Positions 16,904 to 24,677 of a stretch of DNA of 64,000 nt are shown piece by piece. Made by a program: the position numbers and the translations under genes. A model generated the notes under the pieces. The model was not told where the DNA came from. It was given only the letters and a program-made list of their open reading frames with translations, and searched no databases. Positions within the stretch are counted from its first letter, which is position 1. Each line of letters opens with the position of its first letter. The stretch comes from Oscillospiraceae bacterium (GTDB taxonomy: Bacteria > Bacillota > Clostridia > Oscillospirales > CAG-272), in assembly GCA_015064805.1 (NCBI GenBank), contig SVRN01000004.1, forward strand, positions 26,465 to 90,464. Direction: 5' to 3'.

Positions 16904-17716
16904 TCAAAGCTCCTTCGCCCATCTCACCGCCAGATCAAACCATCCGGCCGCTATGGGATTCAACATCCCGGGACTGTTTACCCAAGTCCGCTCATCACAC
17001 AGCGACAGCCCGTGCGCGCCGTGCGGATAAACGTGCAGCTCAAACGGAATATGATGCTTGGATAGCGCCGCGGCAAGCAACAGCGAGTTCTCGACCGGCA
17101 CGCAGTTGTCGTCCGAGGTGTGCCACAAAAACGCGGGCGGCGTGGTCTCGTTGACGAAATTCTCCAGCGAGAAGGCCATCTGCTCCTCAAGCGTTGAATC
17201 CGCGCCCGCCAAGGCGAGGAAGGATCCTCTGTGCGCGTGCTCGCCCGCAGAAATGACGGGATAGCAGGGAAGCATGCCGTCGGGGCGCCCCATGCGGGCA
17301 GGAACGTCGCCAAAGGCGGCCTTGACCGCTTCGTGATCCCAAAGAACGCCCGCCGCGGCGGCCGCATGACCGCCGGCTGAAAAGCCGGTGATAAAGATAT
17401 GGTCGGGATCGACGTTGTATTCGCTTGCGTGCTCGCGGATGTGACGAATTGCCAGGCAGGCCTCGATCAGCGGCTCGTAATTTTTGGCGTGCTCGCCAAC
17501 ACCGTAGTGAAGGACGAAGGCCTGAAAGCCCTCAGCCAGCCAAGCAAGCGCGACGACCTCGTCCTCGCGATCGGACAAAAAGCCGTAGCCGCCGCCGGGG
17601 CAGACGATCATGGCGCGACGGGGCGTCGGGGGCACGCGCTCGATCTCGGTGTGCAGATAGACCGTCAGATCGGCGTTCGGATATTCGGGGAAAATGTGCA
17701 GCGTTTCAACCTTCAT
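16904..17716 (-). CDS. Alpha/beta-hydrolase, acetylxylan esterase-like
   Basis: A 270-residue serine hydrolase without signal peptide. It has the oxyanion motif PGGGYGFLSDRE (HGGG-like, His replaced by Pro), the nucleophile elbow GFSAGGHAAA (Ser about residue 112), and the acid and His in SDDNCVP and HPHGAHGLS-type sequence near the C-terminus. This is the BD-FAE/acetyl esterase group, acting on small carbohydrate esters. Start ATG 17716 follows GCGGAGGA. It is the third gene of the prmC-ddl-esterase transcript, an unusual companion for cell-wall and translation genes. Confidence 0.85.
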   Translation of the reverse strand: MKVETLHIFPEYPNADLTVYLHTEIERVPPTPRRAMIVCPGGGYGFLSDREDEVVALAWLAEGFQAFVLHYGVGEHAKNYEPLIEACLAIRHIREHASEYNVDPDHIFITGFSAGGHAAAAAGVLWDHEAVKAAFGDVPARMGRPDGMLPCYPVISAGEHAHRGSFLALAGADSTLEEQMAFSLENFVNETTPPAFLWHTSDDNCVPVENSLLLAAALSKHHIPFELHVYPHGAHGLSLCDERTWVNSPGMLNPIAAGWFDLAVRWAKEL

Positions 17717-17739
17717 TTTTTGATTCCTCCGCAAAAGCG

Positions 17740-18777
17740 TTATTTTTCAAAGGACAGACGGATGATCTCCTCGCACAGCGCGCCGTAGTCAAGACCGATC
17801 TCGTCGGCCATCTGGGGGAGCAGGCTGGTGGGGGTCATGCCGGGCAGGGCGTTGGCCTCCAGACACCACATGACGTCCTCCTCATCCATGATGTAGTCGA
17901 TGCGGGCGTAGCAGTCCAGATGCAATGCCTCAAACGCGCGAACGGTCGCCCTTTGTACCTTGATCGTCTGATCCTCGCGCAAGGGCGCGGGGCAAAGCTC
18001 AAGCGTCAAGCCGCCCTGATATTTGTTTTTGTAATCGTAAAAACCCTCTTTGGGGATGATCTCAATGGGGGGCAGTGCGCGGCCGCCGAGAATGCCGACG
18101 GTCAGCTCGCGTCCGACGATCTTTTTTTCAACGATCAATCGATCCTCCCACGCTGCACCCAGCGCAAGAGCGGCGTCCAGCTCGCTCTCGGTGTGCACGA
18201 TGGAGACGCCCACGCTCGAGCCGCAGCTGCAAGGCTTGATCACGCAGGGGAGTCCGATCTCACGTAGCACGCGCGCCTTGGCATCCGTCTCATAGGCGGG
18301 GCGAACGATGATCCAATCGGGCGTGGCAACGCCTGCGGCACGAAGCAGGATCTTGGAGATCTCCTTGTCCATGGACAGCGCGGCCCCCAGCGAGCCCGTG
18401 CCCGTGTAGCGGATGCCGTTGCAATCCAAAAAGGCCTGCAGGCGACCGTCCTCGCCCATGCCGCCGTGAAGCGCGAGGAAAACGACGTCGGCGGCGCGGC
18501 AGATGGTCAACACGTTTTTGCCGACCAGCGCGTCACCGTTGCCGCTCTGCACCTTGAGGGCTACCAGATCGGGCACCTCGGTGCTGACGGCGTGGTGATA
18601 GTCGCCCTCGCTGCGGAAAGCGGAAAGAGGATCGCCCTCAAGATCCATGCCGAGATAGACGTCAAGCAAGAGAACGCGGTGTCCGTTTTTCATCAGGGCG
18701 TTGGCAATCAAAGAGCCCGAGGTCAGCGAAACCTCGCGCTCGGGCGAAAGTCCGCCCGCTAAAACTACGATATTCAT
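17740..18777 (-). CDS. ddl: D-alanine--D-alanine ligase
   Basis: A 345-residue ATP-grasp enzyme joining two D-Ala for peptidoglycan. The N-terminal VLAGGLSPEREVSLTSG, the ALHGGMGEDGRLQ loop, the ATP-grasp core PCSCGSSVGVSIV and the metal site WCLEANALPGMTPTSLLPQM are all present. The last is the substrate-binding serine/omega-loop region. Length is normal. It starts 26 bases after prmC stops and precedes the esterase by 23 bases. The Tyr/Phe selecting D-Ala versus D-Lac was not resolved. Confidence 0.96.
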   Translation of the reverse strand: MNIVVLAGGLSPEREVSLTSGSLIANALMKNGHRVLLLDVYLGMDLEGDPLSAFRSEGDYHHAVSTEVPDLVALKVQSGNGDALVGKNVLTICRAADVVFLALHGGMGEDGRLQAFLDCNGIRYTGTGSLGAALSMDKEISKILLRAAGVATPDWIIVRPAYETDAKARVLREIGLPCVIKPCSCGSSVGVSIVHTESELDAALALGAAWEDRLIVEKKIVGRELTVGILGGRALPPIEIIPKEGFYDYKNKYQGGLTLELCPAPLREDQTIKVQRATVRAFEALHLDCYARIDYIMDEEDVMWCLEANALPGMTPTSLLPQMADEIGLDYGALCEEIIRLSFEK

Positions 18778-18803
18778 AAAAGCTCCTTTGGTCAGTGAGA
18801 TTA

Positions 18804-19649
18804 TTACAGTGTATGCGGCGGCGTGAGAACGGCCATCCGCTCCTGCCCGCCAAGGTCGCGGTGGACGGTGCAGGCATCACCCGCCTCGGCCGCCAACGCG
18901 CGCAGGGCGTCGCCCTGGTCGTAGCCCATCTCGAAGATGAAGCAGCCGCCTGCCTTCAGCGCGGCTCGATAGTCAGAACCTAAAATCATGCGGCGGTAAA
19001 AGATCAGCCCGTCCTCGCCGCCGTCCAGCGCGGCGCGGGGCTCAAAGGCCAGCTCGGGCGCGAGCGTGTCGATCACGGCAGGGGTGATGTAGGGCGGATT
19101 GGAAAGGATGGCGTCAAACGAGCCAAGCTCGGCCATGAAATCGCCGCGCAACACGTCTCCTCGGATCAGCGTCAGCCGATCTTCGCCAACACCGTTGCGG
19201 CGGGCGTTGCGCTCGGCCAGCGATAGTGTGGCGTCAAACAGATCGACCGCCACGGCAGATAGATCGGGACGCTCGCAAAGCAGGGAAATGGCAATACAGC
19301 CGCTGCCCGTGCAAAGGTCGATGAAACGGCCGCCTTGGGGCAGTTTCCGCGCGGCGTAGTCGACGAGCAGCTCGGTGTCGGGGCGGGGAATCAGGCAATC
19401 GGGCGACACCTCGTATTCCTGCCGCCAAAAACCCCACGTTCCTAAGATATACTGTAACGGGAATCGCGCGGCGCGCTGCTCGACCGCGCGCGAGAGCGCG
19501 CCTTCGGGGTCGGGAAGGGGAGCGTCTGCCATCTGCCGCAGGGCGAGCGGTGAAAGGGCGCAAAAATGCTCGGCCAGAAGCTGTGCCTCTCGGCGCGCGT
19601 CTTCAATGCCTGCCGCGGCAAGCCGCGCAGTAATATCCTGCAATGTCAT
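18804..19649 (-). CDS. prmC: Peptide chain release factor N5-glutamine methyltransferase
   Basis: A 281-residue enzyme methylating the GGQ glutamine of RF1/RF2. An N-terminal helical domain (about 1-80) carries FPLQYILGTWGFW, the SAM motif I is FIDLCTGSGCIAISL, and the catalytic ILSNPPYI lies at about residue 180. The start MTLQDITARL follows a GGGAG site. It is the first gene of the leftward prmC-ddl-esterase operon. prmC is usually near prfA; prfA is not in the window. Confidence 0.95.
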   Translation of the reverse strand: MTLQDITARLAAAGIEDARREAQLLAEHFCALSPLALRQMADAPLPDPEGALSRAVEQRAARFPLQYILGTWGFWRQEYEVSPDCLIPRPDTELLVDYAARKLPQGGRFIDLCTGSGCIAISLLCERPDLSAVAVDLFDATLSLAERNARRNGVGEDRLTLIRGDVLRGDFMAELGSFDAILSNPPYITPAVIDTLAPELAFEPRAALDGGEDGLIFYRRMILGSDYRAALKAGGCFIFEMGYDQGDALRALAAEAGDACTVHRDLGGQERMAVLTPPHTL

Positions 19650-19764
19650 ACCTTTTCTCCCTTCTTGTGTGAATCTTTCCTTATTATAACAGATTTCGCG
19701 GCGAATATCAATAAATATGTTGGATTTTCGCGTCGATCGACCTTGATATTTTGAAATGAAAGTA

Positions 19765-19821
19765 TTGACTTTTTGTCGAATATCCCGTATAATGAAAAAA
19801 AGTAATACTTATGTAATACTT
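19765..19821 (+). promoter_or_regulatory. Promoter with tandem operator-like repeat upstream of the E2-like gene
   Basis: TTGACT (19765-19770) and TATAAT (19788-19793) are 17 bases apart. Just downstream GTAATACTT occurs twice, at 19802 and 19813 (11-base period), and its complement half AAGTATT overlaps the -35 side. This pattern suggests binding of a regulator to the same face of the helix. Confidence 0.55.
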
Positions 19822-19893
19822 TGTTCACGAAGTCTGCCAAGACTTCCCCCTGGCAAAGAATTTTGCCGGCCACTATGAAAGGAGTACACCCCT

Positions 19894-20850
19894 ATGAACG
19901 ACACCCAAACCACGGCAGTCGAGACGCCTGCAGAGCAGGAGTCCGCAATGCCTGCGACGGCCAAAGAGCGTTACGTTGCTCCCAAGCGTCGCCGCAGATG
20001 GGGCGACCGTAAGGATGGCCGCCGCCTGCGCACCATCCAGCCCATGTCCCGTCTGATGCCCTTCATCATGCCCAAGAGAAGTGATGCCTGTAACATGTTT
20101 ACCGACTCCTTCGACGTCACCGAGGCGGACAAGTATTGCCGCCGCATGATCCGTGACGGCTACACCAATTTCAACTTCATGCACCTGCTCATCGCCGCCT
20201 ACGTACGCGCCGTATCGCAGTATCCCGCCATCAACCGTTACGTCAGCGGCCAGCGCATCTTTGCGAGAACGGAGATCACGGTGGTCATGACCATCAAAAA
20301 GAGCATGAAGATCGACGAGCCCGACACCTGCATCAAGGTCACCTTCGCCCCCGACGATACGGCGGCCGAGATCTACGAGAAGTTCAATCAGATCGTGCAG
20401 GCAAATCAGGAGGACGCCGAGTCCAAGAGCGACTTTGATAAGATCATGGACTTCTTCACCAAGTTCCCCCGTCTCATTCTTCGCGGCGTGGTGGGGCTGG
20501 TCAAATGGTTTGACTACCACAGCGTGGTTCTCTTGCCCGATCTGCCTTTCTACGGCTCTATGATCATCACCAGCATGGGATCGCTCGGTATCCCCGCCAT
20601 CTACCACCACATCTACGACTTTGGTAACCTGCCCGTTTTCCTGGCCTTCGGTAAGAAATATTACAAGCTGGTCATGGACCGTGAGGGCAACGTCTTCAAG
20701 CGCCGCCACGTCGACCTCAAGGTCGTCACCGACGAGCGTATCTGCGACGGCTTCTATTACGCCAGCGCATTCAAGTACATCAAAAAGCTCATCGAGCACC
20801 CCGAGGCACTGGACGAGCGCCCCGAAAAGGTCGTCGAGGACGTCGATTGA
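19894..20850 (+). CDS. Lipoyl-less 2-oxoacid dehydrogenase E2-like acyltransferase
   Basis: A 318-residue protein of the chloramphenicol acetyltransferase/E2 catalytic fold. The fold is recognised by FNFMHLLIAAYVRAVSQYPAINRYV and SMGSLGIPAIYHHIYDFGNLP. There is no lipoyl or subunit-binding domain. In true E2 enzymes the late motif is DHRxxDG with a catalytic His; here it reads TDERICDG, so the His is Glu. It is likely not a classical dehydrogenase component. A role as a stand-alone or degenerate acyltransferase is inference. The N-terminal 50 residues are basic and low-complexity. GGAG at 19880-19883 supports the start. Confidence 0.8.
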   Translation: MNDTQTTAVETPAEQESAMPATAKERYVAPKRRRRWGDRKDGRRLRTIQPMSRLMPFIMPKRSDACNMFTDSFDVTEADKYCRRMIRDGYTNFNFMHLLIAAYVRAVSQYPAINRYVSGQRIFARTEITVVMTIKKSMKIDEPDTCIKVTFAPDDTAAEIYEKFNQIVQANQEDAESKSDFDKIMDFFTKFPRLILRGVVGLVKWFDYHSVVLLPDLPFYGSMIITSMGSLGIPAIYHHIYDFGNLPVFLAFGKKYYKLVMDREGNVFKRRHVDLKVVTDERICDGFYYASAFKYIKKLIEHPEALDERPEKVVEDVD

Positions 20851-20857
20851 CCTATAT

Positions 20858-20897
20858 AAAAAGGAAGTCTTTTCGAGGGAAAAGGCTTCTTTTTTTA
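20858..20897 (+). terminator. Terminator after the E2-like gene
   Basis: A 17-base stem with G-U pairs (20858-20874 with 20879-20895) closing on a short GAGG-type loop, ending in a T8 run. Confidence 0.8.
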
Positions 20898-20946
20898 TTT
20901 GGATTTAATTTCTACAAAAAAAGTATAATTATTTTTCAAAAACCTC

Positions 20947-20975
20947 TTGACAAATGCGCAAAAGTATACTATAAT
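20947..20975 (+). promoter_or_regulatory. Sigma-A promoter of the Rrf2 gene
   Basis: TTGACA (20947-20952) and TATAAT (20970-20975), 17-base spacing, 36 bases before the start codon; a likely site for autoregulation by the Rrf2 protein. Confidence 0.8.
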
Positions 20976-21011
20976 GGTAGTGTAATGAGGAACAGGACAG
21001 GAGGGAAGGCC

Positions 21012-21458
21012 ATGATCGGATTGACCAGAGAAGCAGACGGCGCGTTGCGTATCGTTTGGCTGCTGGGCAAAACGGGCAAAGTGACCGATGCGGGTAGCAT
21101 CGCCGAGCGCGTGGCAGTATCCCCAAAATTCACGCTGAAGATCTTGCGTCGGCTTTTGCAGGACGGCGTTGTCCGTGCACAGCGAGGCAAAAGCGGCGGC
21201 TACGCGCTGGCTCTGTCGCCGAGCGACATCACGGTGCGCCGCATCGTGGAGCTGATCGACGGGCCCATTGCCATCAACCGCTGCCAGGAGGAGGATTTCT
21301 TCTGTTCCCGTATGGGCTATGACAAAGGCTCTTGCCGTTTTCATTGCCTGTTTGCCGCCGTCAGCGCGCGTCTTGCTCGTGACCTTGAGGCGGTAACGCT
21401 GGAGATGATGCTCTCAGAGGAGCATTGTCCGAGTGAATTTCTGATACCCAAAAAATAA
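21012..21458 (+). CDS. Rrf2-family transcriptional regulator (probable Fe-S sensor)
   Basis: A 148-residue winged-helix regulator. [25 protein letters not shown] is the DNA-binding helix and wing, and [28 protein letters not shown] is the wing and dimer region typical of Rrf2. Three cysteines ([20 protein letters not shown]) plus a fourth (FHCLF) can hold an Fe-S cluster as in IscR/NsrR/RsrR, so it may sense iron, NO or redox. Start ATG 21012 follows GGAGGG. It lies 37 bases upstream of the reverse rubrerythrin gene, a natural target. Confidence 0.88.
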   Translation: MIGLTREADGALRIVWLLGKTGKVTDAGSIAERVAVSPKFTLKILRRLLQDGVVRAQRGKSGGYALALSPSDITVRRIVELIDGPIAINRCQEEDFFCSRMGYDKGSCRFHCLFAAVSARLARDLEAVTLEMMLSEEHCPSEFLIPKK

Positions 21459-21495
21459 AAATATATTTCATTTTATACTTAGGAGGATTTTGATC

Positions 21496-22083
21496 ATGAA
21501 AAAGTTTGTATGTCCCGTTTGCGGTTACGTCCATGAGGGTGAGAGCGCACCCGAGAAGTGCCCCGTTTGCAAGGTTCCCGGTTCCAAGTTCACCGAGGTC
21601 AAGGGTGAGATGAAGCTGGCCGCTGAGCACGAGTACGGCGTATACGCCAAGACCGTCAAGAACAACCCCGACATCTCCGAGGAAGACAAGAAGTACATCT
21701 TCGAGCAGCTGATGGCGAACTTCCAGGGCGAGTGCTCCGAGGTTGGTATGTATCTGTGCATGGCTCGCATCGCACACCGCGAGGGCTATCCCGAGATCGG
21801 TCTGTACTGGGAAAAGGCCGCTTGGGAGGAAGCAGAGCACGCAGCAAAGTTTGCAGAGCTCCTCGGTGAGGATCTCGAGCCCAACATGAAGGCGACCACC
21901 AAGGATAACCTGAAGTGGAGAGTTGACTGCGAGTACGGCGCAACCCAGGGTAAGTTCGACCTGGCCGCTTGCGCCAAGAAGAACGGTCTGGACGCCATCC
22001 ACGACACCGTTCACGAAATGGCCAGAGACGAGGCTCGCCACGGCCGCGGTCTGGAAGGTCTGCTCAACAGATATTTCAAGTAA
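21496..22083 (+). CDS. Reverse rubrerythrin (N-terminal rubredoxin domain)
   Basis: A 195-residue non-heme iron peroxidase. The rubredoxin-type centre comes first (CPVCGYVH at residues 6-13 and CPVC at about 24-27), the opposite order from classic rubrerythrin, as in the clostridial oxygen-induced reverse rubrerythrins. The ferritin-like di-iron domain follows, with [37 protein letters not shown] and [13 protein letters not shown] supplying Glu/His ligands. It reduces H2O2 with electrons from NADH via a rubredoxin reductase. AGGAGG at 21481-21486 sets the start. Its last 80 bases are duplicated at 23366-23445. Confidence 0.93.
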   Translation: MKKFVCPVCGYVHEGESAPEKCPVCKVPGSKFTEVKGEMKLAAEHEYGVYAKTVKNNPDISEEDKKYIFEQLMANFQGECSEVGMYLCMARIAHREGYPEIGLYWEKAAWEEAEHAAKFAELLGEDLEPNMKATTKDNLKWRVDCEYGATQGKFDLAACAKKNGLDAIHDTVHEMARDEARHGRGLEGLLNRYFK

Positions 22084-22101
22084 TATAAACGTGCCTCCAA
22101 G

Positions 22102-22131
22102 GGGAGCAGATTTCGGTCTGCTCCCTTTTTT
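22102..22131 (+). terminator. Terminator after the reverse rubrerythrin
   Basis: GGGAGCAGA (22102-22110) pairs with TCTGCTCCC (22117-22125), followed by six T residues. Confidence 0.88.
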
Positions 22132-22153
22132 GGTTGGCTTTTTAAGCGAAGCA

Positions 22154-22182
22154 TTGACAGAGCTTCCGTATCATGCTATAAT
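22154..22182 (+). promoter_or_regulatory. Sigma-A promoter of the acyltransferase gene
   Basis: TTGACA (22154-22159) and TATAAT (22177-22182), 17-base spacing; 84 bases before the start codon. Confidence 0.75.
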
Positions 22183-22266
22183 TAATAAAAGATGATAAGC
22201 TTTTCATTATGAAGATTGTGCTGATATATGGAATCCGGTTTTTATTCTATCATAGGGAGATGAAAA

Positions 22267-23334
22267 ATGCAAACGGATAGCTTCAAATCTGAACGACTCC
22301 ACGGAATAGATGTGCTGCGCGTTATTCTGTCTTTTTGCGTCATTACTCTTCATATTTTGTATTATGGCGGTTTTTGGGAGCAGGCAGATCCTTCTGATCC
22401 CACATTCTATTTTTTATGGTTTGTGGGCATAGCAATTGATGGCACGGTAAACTGCTTTGCAATTATCACCGGCTTTGTGCTGTACAATAAACCCACCAAA
22501 TATTCCGGTGTTCTGTATCGTTTCTTAACGGTGTTGTATCACGGCCTGCTGATTACGGCTCTGTTTTGGATTTTTTGCTCGGAGATCGTACACAAAGCAA
22601 ATTGGATTCAGGCGTTGTTTCCAATTGCTTATGAGGAGTTTTGGTATTTTACTGCATATTTGGGTGCGTTTTTCTTCGCTCCGCTTGTTTCAAAAGGAAT
22701 GCAGGCGTTATCCAGGAAGCAGGCAAATGTGCTGATTTTGGCCTTGATTCTTGTTTTTAGCCTGTTTCCTACGGCAACAGGCAAGGATCCGTTCCATTTG
22801 AAGTACGGATATAGTGCTTTTTGGCTTTTGATACTATTTACTATTGGTGCCTATCTGAGAAAATACCATATGGAATTTCGGTTCAGACCTCGTTTTTATG
22901 CGTGCCTCTTTGCCGGATGCATTCTGGTCACTTGTCTTGGCGTAGTTTTATCGATGGTCTATCCTTCCTTTTATGGTATGCGATTGATAGAGTATACGTC
23001 CCCTACCATTGTTTTGGCCGCCATTGCGCTAGTCTTGCTTTTCGCGTCCGTGCATGTTTCCCCGGGGCTCCAAAAGATATGTGTTTTCTGTACAAGTTTC
23101 ACGTTCAGCATATACTTATTACACGAACAGCCTTTGGTCCGTCAGAGCCTTATAAATGACAGATTTGTTCCAGTGCTGTCCCTTCCCGGTGTTCTTCAAC
23201 TTGCGATCATTCTGGCAAGCACAGTTGTTATATGGGTCGTTTGTTTCTGCCTCGATTTGATCCGACAGCTCGTATTTCGAATTTTGAAGATCGATTCGTT
23301 GCTCCACAAGCTAGACAAGCGGCTGCAATCTTAG
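22267..23334 (+). CDS. Membrane acyltransferase, acyltransferase-3 family
   Basis: A 355-residue integral membrane protein with about ten helices. The N-terminus SERLHGIDVLRVILSFCVITLHILYYGG matches the OafA/YrhL-type acyltransferase-3 start, with the histidine of the first helix. FSIYLLHEQPLV near the end is the family's final motif. Members acetylate surface sugars or teichoic acids. Base composition is clearly more AT-rich than both neighbours. It sits between the rubrerythrin gene and a duplicated copy of that gene's 3' end, so it looks horizontally acquired. GGGAG at 22255-22259 supports the start. Confidence 0.88.
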   Translation: MQTDSFKSERLHGIDVLRVILSFCVITLHILYYGGFWEQADPSDPTFYFLWFVGIAIDGTVNCFAIITGFVLYNKPTKYSGVLYRFLTVLYHGLLITALFWIFCSEIVHKANWIQALFPIAYEEFWYFTAYLGAFFFAPLVSKGMQALSRKQANVLILALILVFSLFPTATGKDPFHLKYGYSAFWLLILFTIGAYLRKYHMEFRFRPRFYACLFAGCILVTCLGVVLSMVYPSFYGMRLIEYTSPTIVLAAIALVLLFASVHVSPGLQKICVFCTSFTFSIYLLHEQPLVRQSLINDRFVPVLSLPGVLQLAIILASTVVIWVVCFCLDLIRQLVFRILKIDSLLHKLDKRLQS

Positions 23335-23365
23335 AGCGAGGATTCCAAAATACATAACGCAAGCC

Positions 23366-23445
23366 CACCGTTCACGAAATGGCCAGAGACGAGGCTCGCC
23401 ACGGCCGCGGTCTGGAAGGTCTGCTTAACAGATATTTTAAGTAAT
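23366..23445 (+). pseudogene. Duplicated 3' end of the reverse rubrerythrin gene
   Basis: These 80 bases match 22005-22084 with two changes, both C to T at third codon positions and both synonymous. The copy includes the stop codon and nothing upstream of the last 26 codons. It marks the far side of an insertion that carried the acyltransferase gene. Confidence 0.9.
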
Positions 23446-23453
23446 CAATAAAT

Positions 23454-23493
23454 GCGAGGGGAAAACTTTTTTGAAAAAAAGCTTTCCCCTCGC
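23454..23493 (+). terminator. Family E terminator after the duplicated rubrerythrin end
   Basis: GCGAGGGG plus A4CT6 on the left arm pairs with the right arm ending CCCCTCGC. The same stem type (GGGGAAAACTT.../...AAGTTTTCCCC) follows stop codons at 29481, 39164, 52971 and 63082. Confidence 0.75.
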
Positions 23494-23539
23494 GCTCCCT
23501 TTTCAAAAAACCGAAAAAAGGAACAACGCTTATATAAAA

Positions 23540-23705
23540 TTTTCGGTCAAGCCTTTTTTAAAAGGCTTGCAGGTCGAGGACGGCGTCCTCGTCGCTCTCC
23601 GCAGAGAGCGAAATCTTTTATGATCTCCAAGCGCCCGAAAGGGTGAATTTTCCGCGCTCGCGCGGAAAAGAGGGGAAACCACAAGTGGGGTTTTCCTTTT
23701 TTTAT
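23540..23705 (+). repeat. Family B multi-hairpin repeat, copy B1
   Basis: Non-coding. Consecutive hairpins: AAGCCTTTT arms (23549-23568), GAGGAC/GTCCTC (23576-23590), GCTCTC-cgca-GAGAGC (23594-23609), TTTTCCGCGC/GCGCGGAAAA (23648-23669) and a terminator-like GGGGAAACC stem ending in a T-run (23672-23703). The same order occurs at 51139-51300 with different but paired stems. It fills the gap before the SLOG gene. Confidence 0.8.
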
Positions 23706-23711
23706 TTCTGA

Positions 23712-24065
23712 TCATATAGTGACGATATGTAATTCTTTGCCGTGCTTTTGGGCATAAGAAATCAAGGATTTTGTTCCGCGGGACGCACCGTCCCAAAAAG
23801 CAACGACGCAGTCCGCCTGTATCACCATCTCCTCGTTGCGGATGGGACCTGCCGCGCGGCCGTAGCGTTTCCAGTTGGCCGGGTATATTTCGACTGCCAG
23901 CGCGTGCTCCTTGGCATAACGCTCGGCAAGTAAATCCACACCGGTACAATGGCCGGATAGAAAAACGATGCCTGAATGATCGTACGGTGCTAAAAGCCGA
24001 TCCAAGTGCCTCTCTATTAACTCGTAATCATGAAAGTTTCTACAACCACCGATCACAATGCGCAT
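23712..24065 (-). CDS. SLOG-domain (DUF2493-like) nucleotide-binding protein
   Basis: A 117-residue Rossmann-like protein of the YspA/cpYpsA SLOG group. RIVIGGCRNFHDYELIERHLDRLL opens the fold; LSGHCTGVDLLAERYAKEHAL is the GxxxGxD-type nucleotide loop, and RNEEMVIQADCVVAFWDGASRGTKSLI is the second half. SLOG proteins bind nucleotides or their derivatives and are often linked to defence or stress signalling; the ligand here is unknown. Start 24065 follows GCGAGGTG. It is divergent from the small gene at 24186 and flanked by repeat units on both sides, so it may be an acquired cargo. Confidence 0.85.
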   Translation of the reverse strand: MRIVIGGCRNFHDYELIERHLDRLLAPYDHSGIVFLSGHCTGVDLLAERYAKEHALAVEIYPANWKRYGRAAGPIRNEEMVIQADCVVAFWDGASRGTKSLISYAQKHGKELHIVTI

Positions 24066-24185
24066 AACCAACACCTCGCTTTCAAGAATATTGTATCATA
24101 CTTTCGCGTCAAAAATGCAATACATTTGCGATGCATACAACAAGCACAAATTGTAATACAATGATATTGCAAGAGGTGATGGTAC

Positions 24186-24368
24186 GTGAAACAATTTAAG
24201 GTTCCTTCTATTCCGCCCACGACCAGCAAATGTATTCGTATTCCCAACGACGTGATCGAGCAGGTGGAAAAGGAAATTCAGGGCAAGAATTGCACGTTCT
24301 CGGCGTTCGTCGTCGAGGCGGTCAGAGTCGCACTTGCAAATTTAGAAGAAGAAAAGAAGGCTGACTAA
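24186..24368 (+). CDS. Small YlcI/YnfO-like protein, possible ribbon-helix-helix
   Basis: A 60-residue protein starting at GTG with GAGGTGAT upstream. The sequence KCIRIPNDVIEQVEKEIQG followed by CTFSAFVVEAVRVALANLEE has the strand-helix-helix pattern of CopG/Arc-type DNA-binding proteins, close to what is annotated YlcI/YnfO family in phage-like DNA. It is divergent from the SLOG gene (120-base gap) and could regulate it. There is a strong terminator 4 bases after the stop. Confidence 0.75.
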   Translation: MKQFKVPSIPPTTSKCIRIPNDVIEQVEKEIQGKNCTFSAFVVEAVRVALANLEEEKKAD

Positions 24369-24371
24369 AAA

Positions 24372-24405
24372 AGGACAGAGAAGGGTATATTCTCTGTCCT
24401 CTTTT
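24372..24405 (+). terminator. Terminator after the small RHH-like gene
   Basis: AGGACAGAGAA (24372-24382) pairs with TTCTCTGTCCT (24390-24400), followed by CTTTTC. Confidence 0.88.
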
Positions 24406-24442
24406 CTTGGTAAGCGGTGCATCAGGAGCACGAATGCTATTT

Positions 24443-24677
24443 TAGTTATGAGTGATAAGGCTCGCTACTTGCTATGCAAGCGGCGCTCGCCGTTATGAGT
24501 TTGCCTTTGGCTTCGCCAAAATGCAAACGTTATGATATGATCGCCAACTAACTTCAAACTGTGCCGCAGGCACATCATAACTTGGCGTAGCCAATCATAA
24601 CTGCTTTGCGCCGGTGGCGCAAAGCTTAAACTCGCTGCAGGCGATCATAACTGCCTTGTGCCCTTTGGGCACAAGGC
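24443..24677. repeat. Array of variable stem-loops with constant TCATAACT spacers
   Basis: Stem-loops of different sequence stand in series: CTTGC/GCAAG (24468-24480), GTTTGC..TTTGGC/GCCAAA..GCAAAC (24499-24528), TGTGCC/GGCACA (24560-24574), TTGGC/GCCAA (24582-24594), GCTTTGCGCC/GGCGCAAAGC (24603-24625), TCGC/GCGA (24632-24644) and GCCTTGTGCCC/GGGCACAAGGC (24653-24677). Spacers read TCATAACT on the right half and its complement AGTTATGA on the left half. The loops are 3-5 bases long. It fills the 309-base gap 24369-24677 with the terminator. Confidence 0.8.

Noticed and set aside
24443..24677. CRISPR array
   Set aside because: Constant parts are only 7-9 bases and are linkers between variable hairpins; no direct repeat of 24-37 bases, no cas genes.
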